Made by a program: the position numbers and the translations under genes
Source: UBA8199 sp964507045
Lineage (GTDB): Bacteria > Verrucomicrobiota > Verrucomicrobiia > Limisphaerales > UBA8199
Length of the DNA: 64,000 bases
Reading direction: 5' to 3'
Assembly: GCA_964507045.1 (NCBI GenBank)
Contig: CAZDOO010000015.1
Coordinates: 16,322-80,321 of the forward strand
The notes under the pieces: generated by a model
What the model saw: the letters and a program-made list of their open reading frames with translations, nothing else
What the model was told of the DNA's origin: nothing
The model's database searches: none
In this document: positions 38,330-46,773 of the stretch, in pieces
Numbering within the stretch: position 1 is the first letter of the stretch
How the letters are laid out: each line of letters starts with the position of its first letter

Positions 38330-39268
38330 ATGCCCGCTCGCACCGAAGTCCTGACCATCGAGTATTCCCTTCCGTCGGGGCGGCTCGACAGCTACCTGCG
38401 CGGCAAGTTCCCCGCCGTTTCGCGGGGCGCAATTCAGCGCCTGATTGAAGAGGGCCACATCCGGGTGAATGGCCGCACCGTCAAACCGACGCATACCCCG
38501 CGGGCCGGGGAAAGGGTGGACCTCCACTGGCCCGAGCCCCGCCCGGCCGAAGTCCAGCCGGAGGAAATGCCGCTGGAGATTCTGTATGAGGACGACTCGC
38601 TGCTGGTGCTCAATAAGCCGCCGGGGTTGGTGGTGCATCCGGCCGCCGGTCACGAGGAGCACACCCTGGTCAACGCCCTGCTCCACCACTGCGCGGGCCA
38701 ATTAAGCGGCATCGGCGGCGTCGCCCGCCCGGGCATCGTCCACCGCCTGGACAAGGAAACCAGCGGTTGCCTGGTCGTGGCCAAGAACGACGAAATCCAC
38801 CTCGCCCTCTCGACCCAGTTCGCCACCCGCAAGGTCGAGAAGATTTACCACGCGATCCTCTGCGGGGAATTGCCCCGCGACCAGGGTGAAATCCATGCCG
38901 CCATTGCGCGGCATCCCTCGCATCGCAAGCGCATGGCGGTGGACGACGAGCGGGGGCGCGAGGCGCGGACGGGTTACCGGGTGCTGGAGCGGCTGCGCGG
39001 CGCGACGCTGGTCAAAGCCGTCTTGCACACCGGTCGAACCCACCAGATCCGGGTCCATTTCCAATTCCTCGGTTTCCCTCTGGTCGGCGACGCCACCTAT
39101 GGGAATCGGCAGAACCTGCGCCTCTCGGAGCTGACCGGCTACGCCGCGCCGCGCCAGATGTTGCACGCCCACCGGCTTGCCTTCGTTCACCCCCGAACAG
39201 CCAAGCGTCTGAGCTTCGAGGCGCCCGAGCCGGCGGATTTCCTGGACGCACTCGCGGCCTTGCGCTGA
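38330..39268 (+). CDS. rluD: RluD-type 23S rRNA pseudouridine synthase
   Basis: 312 residues. An N-terminal S4 RNA-binding domain (RLDSYLRGKFPAVSRGAIQR ... GHIRVNG) precedes the RluA-type catalytic domain with HRLDKETSGCLVV (catalytic Asp), RTHQIRVHF and LVGDATYG. RluD modifies helix 69 of 23S rRNA (positions 1911/1915/1917 in E. coli). ATG 38330 chosen; GTG 38312 is possible. Second gene after lspA. Confidence 0.88.
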   Translation: MPARTEVLTIEYSLPSGRLDSYLRGKFPAVSRGAIQRLIEEGHIRVNGRTVKPTHTPRAGERVDLHWPEPRPAEVQPEEMPLEILYEDDSLLVLNKPPGLVVHPAAGHEEHTLVNALLHHCAGQLSGIGGVARPGIVHRLDKETSGCLVVAKNDEIHLALSTQFATRKVEKIYHAILCGELPRDQGEIHAAIARHPSHRKRMAVDDERGREARTGYRVLERLRGATLVKAVLHTGRTHQIRVHFQFLGFPLVGDATYGNRQNLRLSELTGYAAPRQMLHAHRLAFVHPRTAKRLSFEAPEPADFLDALAALR

Positions 39269-39305
39269 GGCGGAGCCGGCTGGCTGCCGGTGGCGGACTA
39301 GGGGT

Positions 39306-39338
39306 TTGACATCAGGGGGCAGAATGATAGTCTATTAT
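39306..39338 (+). promoter_or_regulatory. Possible promoter upstream of korA
   Basis: A perfect -35 TTGACA at 39306-39311 is followed by AT-rich DNA, but the best -10 (TATTAT at 39333-39338) is 21 bases away, longer than ideal. A closer TAGTCT at 16 bases is weaker. About 79 bases before the korA ATG. Confidence 0.3.
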
Positions 39339-39416
39339 GACAAAGTTTATTGAGCCTGATTCAGGTTCAGCAGGCTGACCGTGCGTAGTGCGGTTGGGCT
39401 TTGATTGATTGGTTTT

Positions 39417-41270
39417 ATGAGCAAGCCAGCGGCAACAGGCCAGGTTGAGGGTGGAGCGCCCAGGGTTTCGCAGGTGTCGGAGGCGATCATTCGGATTGCG
39501 GGCAATTCCCAGGACGGCATCCAGGCGATCGGCGGGTTTCTGGCGCGGCTGGCGGGTCGCAGCGCCCAGGAGGTCATGACCTTCATGACAATACCTTCCA
39601 CCATTTCCGGCGGGCCATCTATCTTCCAGGTCCGCGTTGGCTCGGGGGAAGTGTTGAGCGCGGGAGACGAGGCGGATGTGCTGCTGGCCTTCTATCAGCA
39701 TTCCTACGAAGCTAACATCAGCTCGCTCAAGAAGGGGGGGATTGTGCTCTATGACTCCGACCATGTGGAACCCCGGGCTGACTGGCAGCCGGTGTATCAT
39801 CATGTGGGGGTTCCGATTTCCACCCTGACGATTGAGGCCATTGGCGGCACCGCCCGGGACAAGGGGAAGAACATCTTTGCCCTGGGCCTGGTGGCCCGGA
39901 TCTTCGATTTGGACGTCCCGAAACTGGAGGCGCTGATCAGCGAGCGGTTCGGCGGCAAGGATGTCAGCGTGATTAACAACGCGCTCACGGCGTTTCGGGC
40001 CGGTTTCAATTACTCGCTCGGCAGCGTTTTGGAGACCTTTGCATTCCAGGAGAGCCACGGCAAGAGCCGCAAGCAGGTGGTGATGAACGGCAACGAGGCA
40101 ATCGCCTTCGGCCTGATCGCCGCAGGCGTCCGGTTCGGCGCCGCCTACCCCATCACCCCCTGGTCGGACGTGATGGAGATCCTGCGCCGCGAGCTGCCCA
40201 AGTACGGCGGCACCTTTGTCCAATGCGAAGACGAGATTGCCGCCATCTCCATGGCCAACGGCGCCAGTTTTGCCGGCCGAGTCGCCGTGACCGGCTCCAG
40301 CGGACCGGGCATTTCGCTGAAGATGGAATCACTCGGCTGGGCGGTGATGGCCGAAGTGCCGCTGGTGGTGATTGACGTCCAGCGCGGAGGCCCTTCCACC
40401 GGCCTGCCGACCCAGGTCGAGCAATCGGATCTCAACCTGGCCTGTTTTGGCAGCCATGGTGACGCTCCGCGCGTCGTGCTGGCCCCCGCCGATGTCGAGG
40501 ATTGTTTCTATACCGCCATTGAGGCGGTCAACATTGCCCACAGGTACAATGTGCCGGTCTTCGTGCTCAGCGACCAGGCGATTGCCACCCGCATCGAGGC
40601 CTTTGCCGAGCCGGACCTGGAGCGGATTTGCCAGGACATATCGCCCCACCTGACGCCGGTAGCCGACCATGTACCTTATGACCTTTCCTCGCCGGAGGGC
40701 GTGACCTCCCGCGTGGTGCCTGGCACCCGCATCCTGAGCGGCCGCTATCCCATCGCCGGCGGTCTCGAGCACGACGAGTATGGCCACCCGACCGGCGATC
40801 CGAAGCTGCACCTGCAGATGACAGCCAAGCGGCGCAAGAAGCTCCAGGCCCTCGCTGCCACGCTGCCGACCCCGAAGGTGTATGGTCCGGCCGAGGGCAA
40901 CCTCCTGCTTGTCGGCTGGGGCTCGACCCAGGGCCCGATCCGTGAGGCGGTGGATCGCGCCCGGGCGGCGGGTGACAGCGTTTCCGCCCTGCACATCAAG
41001 TATTTGCACCCGCTCCCGCCGGGACTGGAGGACATTTTCGCCGGCTTCAACACCATCCGGGTCCTGGAAATGAACGATGAAGGTCTCTACGGCTACGGCC
41101 AGCTCGCGGGCCTGTTGCGCGCGCGTTATTGCGAGCCCAAGATTCGCGGTATCAACAAAACCGACGGCCTGACCTGGAAAGTCAGAGAAATCCTCGAACG
41201 CGCCCGCGCCGCCATCGCCGCCAGCCGCGCCGGCCGGAACCCATCACCCACCGCCGCCTTAGCACCATGA
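39417..41270 (+). CDS. korA: 2-oxoacid:ferredoxin oxidoreductase, fused gamma-alpha subunit
   Basis: 617 residues from ATG 39417. It oxidatively decarboxylates a 2-oxoacid with CoA, passing electrons to ferredoxin. Residues ~15-210 form the gamma domain, then the alpha (pyrimidine-binding) domain begins with 'GNEAIAFGLIAAGVRFGAAYPITPWSDV'-like sequence (YPITPWS), followed by SSGPGISLKMESLGWAVMAE and QRGGPSTGLPTQVEQSDL. Such fused KorA is typical of 2-oxoglutarate- or broad-range enzymes without 4Fe-4S domains. It overlaps korB by ATGA. Confidence 0.9.
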   Translation: MSKPAATGQVEGGAPRVSQVSEAIIRIAGNSQDGIQAIGGFLARLAGRSAQEVMTFMTIPSTISGGPSIFQVRVGSGEVLSAGDEADVLLAFYQHSYEANISSLKKGGIVLYDSDHVEPRADWQPVYHHVGVPISTLTIEAIGGTARDKGKNIFALGLVARIFDLDVPKLEALISERFGGKDVSVINNALTAFRAGFNYSLGSVLETFAFQESHGKSRKQVVMNGNEAIAFGLIAAGVRFGAAYPITPWSDVMEILRRELPKYGGTFVQCEDEIAAISMANGASFAGRVAVTGSSGPGISLKMESLGWAVMAEVPLVVIDVQRGGPSTGLPTQVEQSDLNLACFGSHGDAPRVVLAPADVEDCFYTAIEAVNIAHRYNVPVFVLSDQAIATRIEAFAEPDLERICQDISPHLTPVADHVPYDLSSPEGVTSRVVPGTRILSGRYPIAGGLEHDEYGHPTGDPKLHLQMTAKRRKKLQALAATLPTPKVYGPAEGNLLLVGWGSTQGPIREAVDRARAAGDSVSALHIKYLHPLPPGLEDIFAGFNTIRVLEMNDEGLYGYGQLAGLLRARYCEPKIRGINKTDGLTWKVREILERARAAIAASRAGRNPSPTAALAP

Positions 41271-42205
41271 CTGCCCCCGCAACCGAAGCCCCGCCCGACA
41301 AACCCGCTGTGGCGGTGTCCGCGCCCGGCGCCGAACGCAAGCCGCTGACCCGGAAGGAGATCGCTGCCGACCACCCGACCTGGTGTCCCGGCTGCGGCGA
41401 TTTCTCCGTCCTCGCGCTCTTCTTCAAGCTCATCGAGAAGCGCAAGCTGTTGCAGGAGAAGATCACTACCATTTCGGGCATTGGCTGTTCCAGCCGCTTT
41501 CCGTATTTCGTCCAGGCCCATGGGGCGCACTACATCCATGGGCGCTCGCTGTCCTTTGCCAGCGGTATCGCCCTGTCTCGCCCCGACCTCCACGTCTTCG
41601 TCTTCGGCGGCGACGGCGACCTCTTCTCCATCGGCGGCAACCATTTTACCCACACCGCCCGCAAGAACATCAAGTTCACCTGTGTGGCGATGGACAACCG
41701 GGTTTATGGTCTGACCAAGAAGCAGACCTCGCCCACTTCCCCGCTGGGCTTCAAGAGCAAGACCGATGTCCGGGGCGCGGTGGATTATCCCATTAACCCG
41801 CTGAAACAGGCCATCGCCGCCGGCGCCACCTTCGTCGCGCGAACCGCCAGCACCAATCCCAATCACCTGCTCCAGATGATGGAAGCCGCCATGAGCCACG
41901 ACGGCTTCAGTTTCATCGAGTGCCTCAGCGAGTGCGTGGAGTTCTACGAAGGCGCCTTCGATTCCGCCAACCCGCGCAAGGGCGGTATCTTCAACCTGGT
42001 GCCCCCGGGCCATGACGTGACCGACGAGGTGGCGGCCTACAAGCTTGCGGGCGAGCCGTTCCCCGGCTGTTTCGGCGTCTTCTACAAGGTCACGAAGCCG
42101 ACCAAGAACGCGAAGGAAGCGGCTCTCAGCCAGCAGGCCAGCGCCAGGTTCAAAGGCCTTAAGGACTGGCAAATCCTGCAAGAGACCTTTGACGCGATGA
42201 AGTAG
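41267..42205 (+). CDS. korB: 2-oxoacid:ferredoxin oxidoreductase, beta subunit
   Basis: 312 residues. The thiamine-diphosphate-binding subunit. Motifs: WCPGCGDFSVL (cluster/TPP Cys), SGIGCSSRFPYF, the TPP/Mg motif FGGDGDLFSIGGNHF and DNRVYGLTKKQTSPTS, the KorB hallmark. The N-terminal ~35 residues are Ala/Pro-rich. Works with KorA to reduce ferredoxin, which could feed the Ech-like hydrogenase encoded 5 kb downstream. Confidence 0.92.
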   Translation: MTAPATEAPPDKPAVAVSAPGAERKPLTRKEIAADHPTWCPGCGDFSVLALFFKLIEKRKLLQEKITTISGIGCSSRFPYFVQAHGAHYIHGRSLSFASGIALSRPDLHVFVFGGDGDLFSIGGNHFTHTARKNIKFTCVAMDNRVYGLTKKQTSPTSPLGFKSKTDVRGAVDYPINPLKQAIAAGATFVARTASTNPNHLLQMMEAAMSHDGFSFIECLSECVEFYEGAFDSANPRKGGIFNLVPPGHDVTDEVAAYKLAGEPFPGCFGVFYKVTKPTKNAKEAALSQQASARFKGLKDWQILQETFDAMK

Positions 42206-42349
42206 TCGGCCGGCTGTTTCCGCCGCCCGCCGCTCCAGAGGCTGACTGCTGAGCCGGGTGGCGGCCTTTCAGTGCTGTCCGGGCTCAGGGTGGGATCATG
42301 CCCCGGTTGTGGCGCGATCACACCTTTTCGGCGCACTTCTTCCCGACAC

Positions 42350-42378
42350 TTGACAAGGCGGCCGGGAATGCGTAGACG
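42350..42378 (+). promoter_or_regulatory. Promoter of the Tat-exported isomerase-like gene
   Basis: TTGACA at 42350-42355, a 17-base spacer and TAGACG at 42373-42378, 22 bases before the first start at 42400. Perfect -35, weak -10. Confidence 0.42.
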
Positions 42379-42399
42379 GTCCTCAGAGTCTGCCCAACA

Positions 42400-44025
42400 A
42401 TGCAGAGTCCTATGCGCATGAACAATTCGCTCGAGCTCTCAAGTGCCCCAACCCCACACCTTATGAACTCAAATCAGACACCTCACTCCTGCAATTGTGG
42501 CTGCTGCGCGGCGGCAGGCGGCTGGAACCGGCGCGACTTCCTCTTCCGCGTCGGCGCGGCGGCCGCCGCCGGGCTGGCGTTTCCGGCCTTGGACGCCTTT
42601 GCGGCTGATCCGGCCCTGGCGCTGCCGGTGCGCGGCCCGCTGCCGCTGAAGCCGCTCAAGGTGCAGCCGGTGTTGACTTACGCGCTGCCCCAGCGGCGTG
42701 AACACACCAGTTGGCGTTCGTGGGGCGGGATTCAGACCGAGCCGGATGTGACCGCCGAGAAGAACCGCATCAGCGCCGAGCTGGCCAAGCTTAAGGCCAA
42801 AGCGGACTTCGCGCTGGAGATTCTGCCGCTGGCGGCAGTCGCGAACGTGAAGGACGCTGCCGCCGCTGCCCAGGGGGATTATGACACGATGCTGGTTTAT
42901 GCCGCCGGCGGCGGAGGCGACATCCTGCAGAAGCTCATATCACCGCAGAAGTCCAACCTCATGTTCCTGCGCCACGACACCGGCCCGGTCTATCTGTGGT
43001 ATGAGATTGCGCACCCCCATCTCCTTCGCAAGACCGTGGACGAGTTCGACCGGACCGGCATGGACTTGAACGACGTCGTGGTGGACAAGCCTGACGAGCT
43101 GCTCTGGCGGTTCCGGGCCTTGCACGGGTTGAAGAACACGCTCGGCAAGCGCATCGTGGCCATCGGCGGCGCCGGCGGCTGGGGTGCCGGCGGCCGGAAA
43201 GCCCCCGAGATCGCCCGCAACCTCTGGAAGCTGGACATCGTGGATTATAGCTACAAGGACCTCGAACCGCGCCTCAAAGCCGCCCGGCAGGACGCCCAGT
43301 TGGTCAAGCGCTGCGAGGCCGCCGCCGGCCGCTACCTGGCGCAGGCGCGCGTGTCGCTCCACACGGCCCGCGCGTTCATGAACAACGCCTTTGTGCTGAC
43401 GGAGGTGATGAAGGATATCATGGACGAGGCGCACACGGATGCCATCACGGTTCACGGTTGCATGGGGACGATAATGGGGATGTCCGAGACCACAGCGTGC
43501 ATGCCCTTGAGCTTCCTGAATGACGACGGCTATCTCGCCTTCTGCGAATCGGACTTCGTGGTCATCCCCTCGGGCATTCTGCTGCACTACATCTCCGGCA
43601 AGCCGGTGTTTCTCAACGATCCGACCTTCCCGCACGACAATGTCGTCACGCTGGCCCATTGCACGGCTCCGCGCAAAATGGATGGCCGGAAGCCCGAGCG
43701 CGTCAAGATCCTCACCCACTTTGAATCCGATTACGGCGCCGCGCCCAAGGTGGAGATGAAGCTGGGCCAGGTGTGTACGAACCTCGTGCCGGACTTCGAC
43801 TGCAAGCAATGGGTTGGCTTTGAGGGCAAGATCGTCGGCAACCCATTCCTCGACATCTGCCGCTCGCAGATTGACGTGAAGGTGCAGGGCGACGGCCAGG
43901 CCCTCCTCCAGGAGATGAAAGGGTTCCACTGGATGATGTCCTACGGCAATTACCTGCGCGAGACCGGCTACGCCCTCAAGAAGCTCGGCGTGGACCTCCA
44001 CGACGTGAGCACTGCCAAGGTGTAG
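42400..44025 (+). CDS. Tat-exported protein related to L-fucose/arabinose isomerases
   Basis: 541 residues; alternative starts at 42412 and 42463. A Tat signal (NRRDFLFRVGAAAAAGLAFP ending near AFA) is preceded by a Cys cluster, CNCGCC. The body resembles the sugar isomerase (FucI/AraA-like) fold: VYAAGGGGDIL, AIGGAGGWG, and near residue 350 HGCMGTIMGMSETTACMPLS, then AFCESDF and VVTLAHCTAPRKMDG. Isomerases are normally cytoplasmic, so an exported homologue is unusual and may act as a binding or carbohydrate-modifying protein in the periplasm. The catalytic activity is not shown by sequence. Confidence 0.65.
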   Translation: MQSPMRMNNSLELSSAPTPHLMNSNQTPHSCNCGCCAAAGGWNRRDFLFRVGAAAAAGLAFPALDAFAADPALALPVRGPLPLKPLKVQPVLTYALPQRREHTSWRSWGGIQTEPDVTAEKNRISAELAKLKAKADFALEILPLAAVANVKDAAAAAQGDYDTMLVYAAGGGGDILQKLISPQKSNLMFLRHDTGPVYLWYEIAHPHLLRKTVDEFDRTGMDLNDVVVDKPDELLWRFRALHGLKNTLGKRIVAIGGAGGWGAGGRKAPEIARNLWKLDIVDYSYKDLEPRLKAARQDAQLVKRCEAAAGRYLAQARVSLHTARAFMNNAFVLTEVMKDIMDEAHTDAITVHGCMGTIMGMSETTACMPLSFLNDDGYLAFCESDFVVIPSGILLHYISGKPVFLNDPTFPHDNVVTLAHCTAPRKMDGRKPERVKILTHFESDYGAAPKVEMKLGQVCTNLVPDFDCKQWVGFEGKIVGNPFLDICRSQIDVKVQGDGQALLQEMKGFHWMMSYGNYLRETGYALKKLGVDLHDVSTAKV

Positions 44026-44107
44026 ACTGAGATGGTTCTTCAGTGGCGGGGTGGGGGGCTGCAGCCAAAGAAGCCTTTATCCTTGAACGCCACTGGCGGC
44101 GGCTGGA

Positions 44108-44659
44108 TCAAGAGCGCACGGGCTTATCGGCTCCGGGCTTGAGGACAGGGAACTCGATGTCGGTGCGGGCGACCGAGTTGAAGTAGTTGGTGAAAATGTT
44201 CAGCGCGATATTGGAGACGATTTCAGCGATGAGGGCATCGGTGAACCCGGCTCGCTGAAGCGTTTGCAGGTCAGCGTCGCTGATCTCGCCGCGCTGGATG
44301 GCAACAGCTTGCGCGAACCGCAGCAGAGCATGGGTTTCCGGGTCGGTGGAGGTCGCCCGGCGTGCGGAGCGGATTTCGGCATCATTGAGGCCCAGGCTTC
44401 GGGCGAGGGCGTAGTGGGCGGAGAGACAATACCGGGCGCCATTGATTTCAGCGATCGTCAGAGCCAGCAGTTCGCGCTGGCGCGGTGTGAGCTGGCCTTG
44501 GGCCAGCGCCCCGGCACCGGCGACATAAGCCTGGAGGGCTGCCGGCGAATTGGCGAGCCGGTGCAGAAAATTGCAGTCCGGCGGCAGTGACGACTGGAGC
44601 GGGGGGCGGTCGGAAGCTGCCCCGTCAAGGCCCGAGGGGACAGAAGCAAGTCGTACCAT
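44108..44659 (-). CDS. Carboxymuconolactone decarboxylase / AhpD-like family protein
   Basis: 183 residues from ATG 44659; further starts lie upstream. The AhpD-like core has the redox motif GARYCLSAHYALARSLGL, i.e. C-x3-H with the first Cys replaced (YCLSAH), plus LTPRQRELLALTIAEING before it. The related 'peroxidase-related' enzymes act in peroxide defence. It lies between the isomerase-like gene and the sigma54 activator with no clear operon partner. Confidence 0.78.
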   Translation of the reverse strand: MVRLASVPSGLDGAASDRPPLQSSLPPDCNFLHRLANSPAALQAYVAGAGALAQGQLTPRQRELLALTIAEINGARYCLSAHYALARSLGLNDAEIRSARRATSTDPETHALLRFAQAVAIQRGEISDADLQTLQRAGFTDALIAEIVSNIALNIFTNYFNSVARTDIEFPVLKPGADKPVRS

Positions 44660-44897
44660 AGGCTTTAGATCGTGTGTTTGGAGGCAGGTAAACAAGGATC
44701 GTGCCATGCCGAAAGGTGCCCGCAAGTGCTTGAAAACCAACAGAAACCGCAGCGGGAGGCGACGTGAAGCGCCTGACGACTTATCGTCACAACAAGATAT
44801 GGTAACGAACTAATGCAATCTCCACGTCCGGCCAGCAGGCCGGAGGGAATCGCGATGACTGTCTCGTGGCAGGGTAAAACCCGCTGGGGAAAGGCCG

Positions 44898-46532
44898 CTA
44901 ACCAGAGGCCGAATCCGGGCGTTTCAGGCCGAACTTCTTCATGCGCGAAACCAGGGTGGTAGGCTTGAGGCCCAGCAATTCCGCGGCACCCCGCGCGCCG
45001 TGAACCCTCCAGCCGGATCTATCGAGCGCAGCCAGCATATTCTCCCGCTCCCGCTGGAGCCGTTCGCTCTCGGTTATAATCGGCGGTTCGGCGCCGGCGG
45101 CGCCGGGCAGCGGGGGCGGGGGCGGAGTGGTCAGGTCAGCCTGGGACAGGTCGAATTGAAGCACGCCCTTCTGGGTGAGAATGAGGGCGCGCTCGACGGC
45201 GTTTTGCAGCTCCCGGACGTTCCCGGGCCAGTCATAGCTTTGCAGCATCCGCGCATGGGCTTCGGTGAACCGGGGCAGTGGGAGGTGGAGGCGTCGGGCG
45301 GCCTGCTGGAGGAAATGCGCCGCCAGCAGCGGGATATCCGCCTGACGGTCGCGCAGCGGCGGCACCTCGATGGGAAACACGTTAAGGCGGTAATAAAAGT
45401 CCTGGCGGAAGCGGCCCTCCTCCGTGTCCTTCTTAAGGTCGCGATTGGAGGCGGCGATGATGCGGACGTCCACGTTGCGCGTCTTTTCCTCGCCCACGCG
45501 CTCGTACTGCTTCTCTTGCAAGACGCGCAGGAACTTGCTCTGGAGGCCGGAGGGGACTTCGCCGACCTCATCGAGAAAGAGCGTGCCGCCGTGGGCTGCT
45601 TCAAAGCGCCCGGCGCGGTCTTTGATCGCGCCGGTGAAGGCGCCTTTGACATGGCCAAAGAACTCGCTCTCGTAGAGCTCCCGGGGCACGGAGGCGCAGT
45701 TGACGCGAATCAGCGGGTGCTCGGCCCGGCGGCTGAGGCGGTGGACTTCGCGAGCGACGAGTTCCTTGCCGGTGCCGGATTCGCCCAGGATAAGCACCGA
45801 AGCGTCCGTAGGCGCAACCAGCTCGATCTGGCGGAGCAACTGCTGGATGGCTGGCGTTTGGCCGATGATGTCGCCGAAAGCCTGGGCCTCGCGAACTTCC
45901 TCCTGGAGGTAGGTGTTCTCCAGCTCGAGATGCGTCCGGAGCCGCTCGATTTCCTCGAAGGCGCGGGCATTGATAATCGCCCCGGCGATTTCATCCGCAA
46001 AGATGCGCAGCCAGACGGGACCCTCTTCGGGGGTCGGGATGGTGGTGAAGATGGCCAGCACGCCGAGGATTTCGTGCTTAAACCTTATGGGCTGTATATT
46101 GAGGCCGCTGATATGCTGGCGCGCGGCCCATTGGTAGCGGCGCAGCCAGGAGGGATCTTCGGCAAGGTCCTTCACCACGATGGCCTCGCCGCTGGCACCC
46201 ACCCGGCCGATCTTGCCAACCCCCAGCGGGATGCGGGAAAATTCACCGTCCACCCGCGACCAATCGGGTCGCTCATCGGAGCCGGGAGCGCCGGCGCTGG
46301 CCACCAAGTGGAGGCAGGAGGCGCGGTCCGGGCAACGGGTGGCCATGTGACAGGAGGCGCAAAGGTCGCCCTGATCAACCAGCCAGATTCGGGCCAGGGC
46401 AATATGGGGCCGCTCCGCCAGTAGGGAAACAACCCGGTCCAGGAGTTCGTCCACGTGGCGGATCTGCGCTAACTCGAGCAGCCGGTCTCTCAGGGAGTCA
46501 AATTCCGGCTTATAATCGGCGCTCAACAACAT
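44898..46532 (-). CDS. Sigma54-dependent transcriptional activator (GAF-AAA+-HTH)
   Basis: 544 residues from ATG 46532. The N-terminal GAF sensor domain (~20-190) carries a Cys cluster, C58-x2-C61-x5-C67-x5-C73, able to bind metal or an Fe-S cluster. A coiled linker leads to the AAA+ domain with Walker A GESGTGKE (250-257), the sigma54-contacting GAFTGA (297-302) and FLDEVGEVP. The C terminus has a Fis-type HTH (GAAELLGLKPTTLVSRMKKFGL). FhlA/NtrC-like regulators hydrolyse ATP to open sigma54 promoters. It is divergent from the hydrogenase operon, which has such a promoter, so it is very probably its regulator. Confidence 0.9.
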   Translation of the reverse strand: MLLSADYKPEFDSLRDRLLELAQIRHVDELLDRVVSLLAERPHIALARIWLVDQGDLCASCHMATRCPDRASCLHLVASAGAPGSDERPDWSRVDGEFSRIPLGVGKIGRVGASGEAIVVKDLAEDPSWLRRYQWAARQHISGLNIQPIRFKHEILGVLAIFTTIPTPEEGPVWLRIFADEIAGAIINARAFEEIERLRTHLELENTYLQEEVREAQAFGDIIGQTPAIQQLLRQIELVAPTDASVLILGESGTGKELVAREVHRLSRRAEHPLIRVNCASVPRELYESEFFGHVKGAFTGAIKDRAGRFEAAHGGTLFLDEVGEVPSGLQSKFLRVLQEKQYERVGEEKTRNVDVRIIAASNRDLKKDTEEGRFRQDFYYRLNVFPIEVPPLRDRQADIPLLAAHFLQQAARRLHLPLPRFTEAHARMLQSYDWPGNVRELQNAVERALILTQKGVLQFDLSQADLTTPPPPPLPGAAGAEPPIITESERLQRERENMLAALDRSGWRVHGARGAAELLGLKPTTLVSRMKKFGLKRPDSASG

Positions 46533-46539
46533 CCCTAGT

Positions 46540-46568
46540 CTTATAGAATACGGGTGCCGGAAAGGCAA
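46540..46568 (-). promoter_or_regulatory. Promoter of the activator gene, possibly giving a leaderless mRNA
   Basis: On the minus strand TTGCCT (46568-46563), a 17-base spacer and TATAAG (46545-46540). The ATG at 46532 begins seven bases after the -10 element, where transcription should start, so the message would have almost no leader. Confidence 0.5.
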
Positions 46569-46611
46569 CTCTTTGCGGTGGCGAGCACTGGTTTTTCGCA
46601 TCCTGGGGGCA

Positions 46612-46637
46612 CGAAAGTTCGCAATTGCGAAGTTTCG
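46612..46637. promoter_or_regulatory. Palindromic upstream activator site
   Basis: A 26-base palindrome with a perfect 14-base core TTCGCAATTGCGAA (46618-46631) and outer CGAAA/TTTCG arms, broken only by one mismatched pair. It is centred about 80 bases upstream of the -24 element, the normal place for binding of a sigma54 activator dimer pair, and resembles the palindromic sites used by FhlA-type proteins in being AT-centred with CGAA arms. Confidence 0.6.
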
Positions 46638-46704
46638 TCGAGCGCAGGCTGGCGCTACGCAGCTGAAAGCCCCGTAAAAGCGGGTATTTCGGGCGGGTGT
46701 TGAA

Positions 46705-46719
46705 TGGCACGCCCTCTGC
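46705..46719 (+). promoter_or_regulatory. Sigma54 (-24/-12) promoter of the hydrogenase operon
   Basis: TGGCAC-GCCCT-CTGC matches the consensus TGGCAC-N5-TTGC with one mismatch; the invariant GG and GC are spaced correctly. Transcription should start near 46731, leaving a leader of about 43 bases before the first gene. Confidence 0.75.
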
Positions 46720-46773
46720 GTAGGCTGCGCCGGGAAGTGGCCGCGAGCGGCTTCAGAATTCCCACCGACAGCC

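Noticed and set aside
44827..44844. Hairpin TCCGGCC-AGCA-GGCCGGA downstream of the sigma54 activator as a terminator
   Set aside because: Good stem but no T-run on either strand, so it cannot be called a rho-independent terminator.
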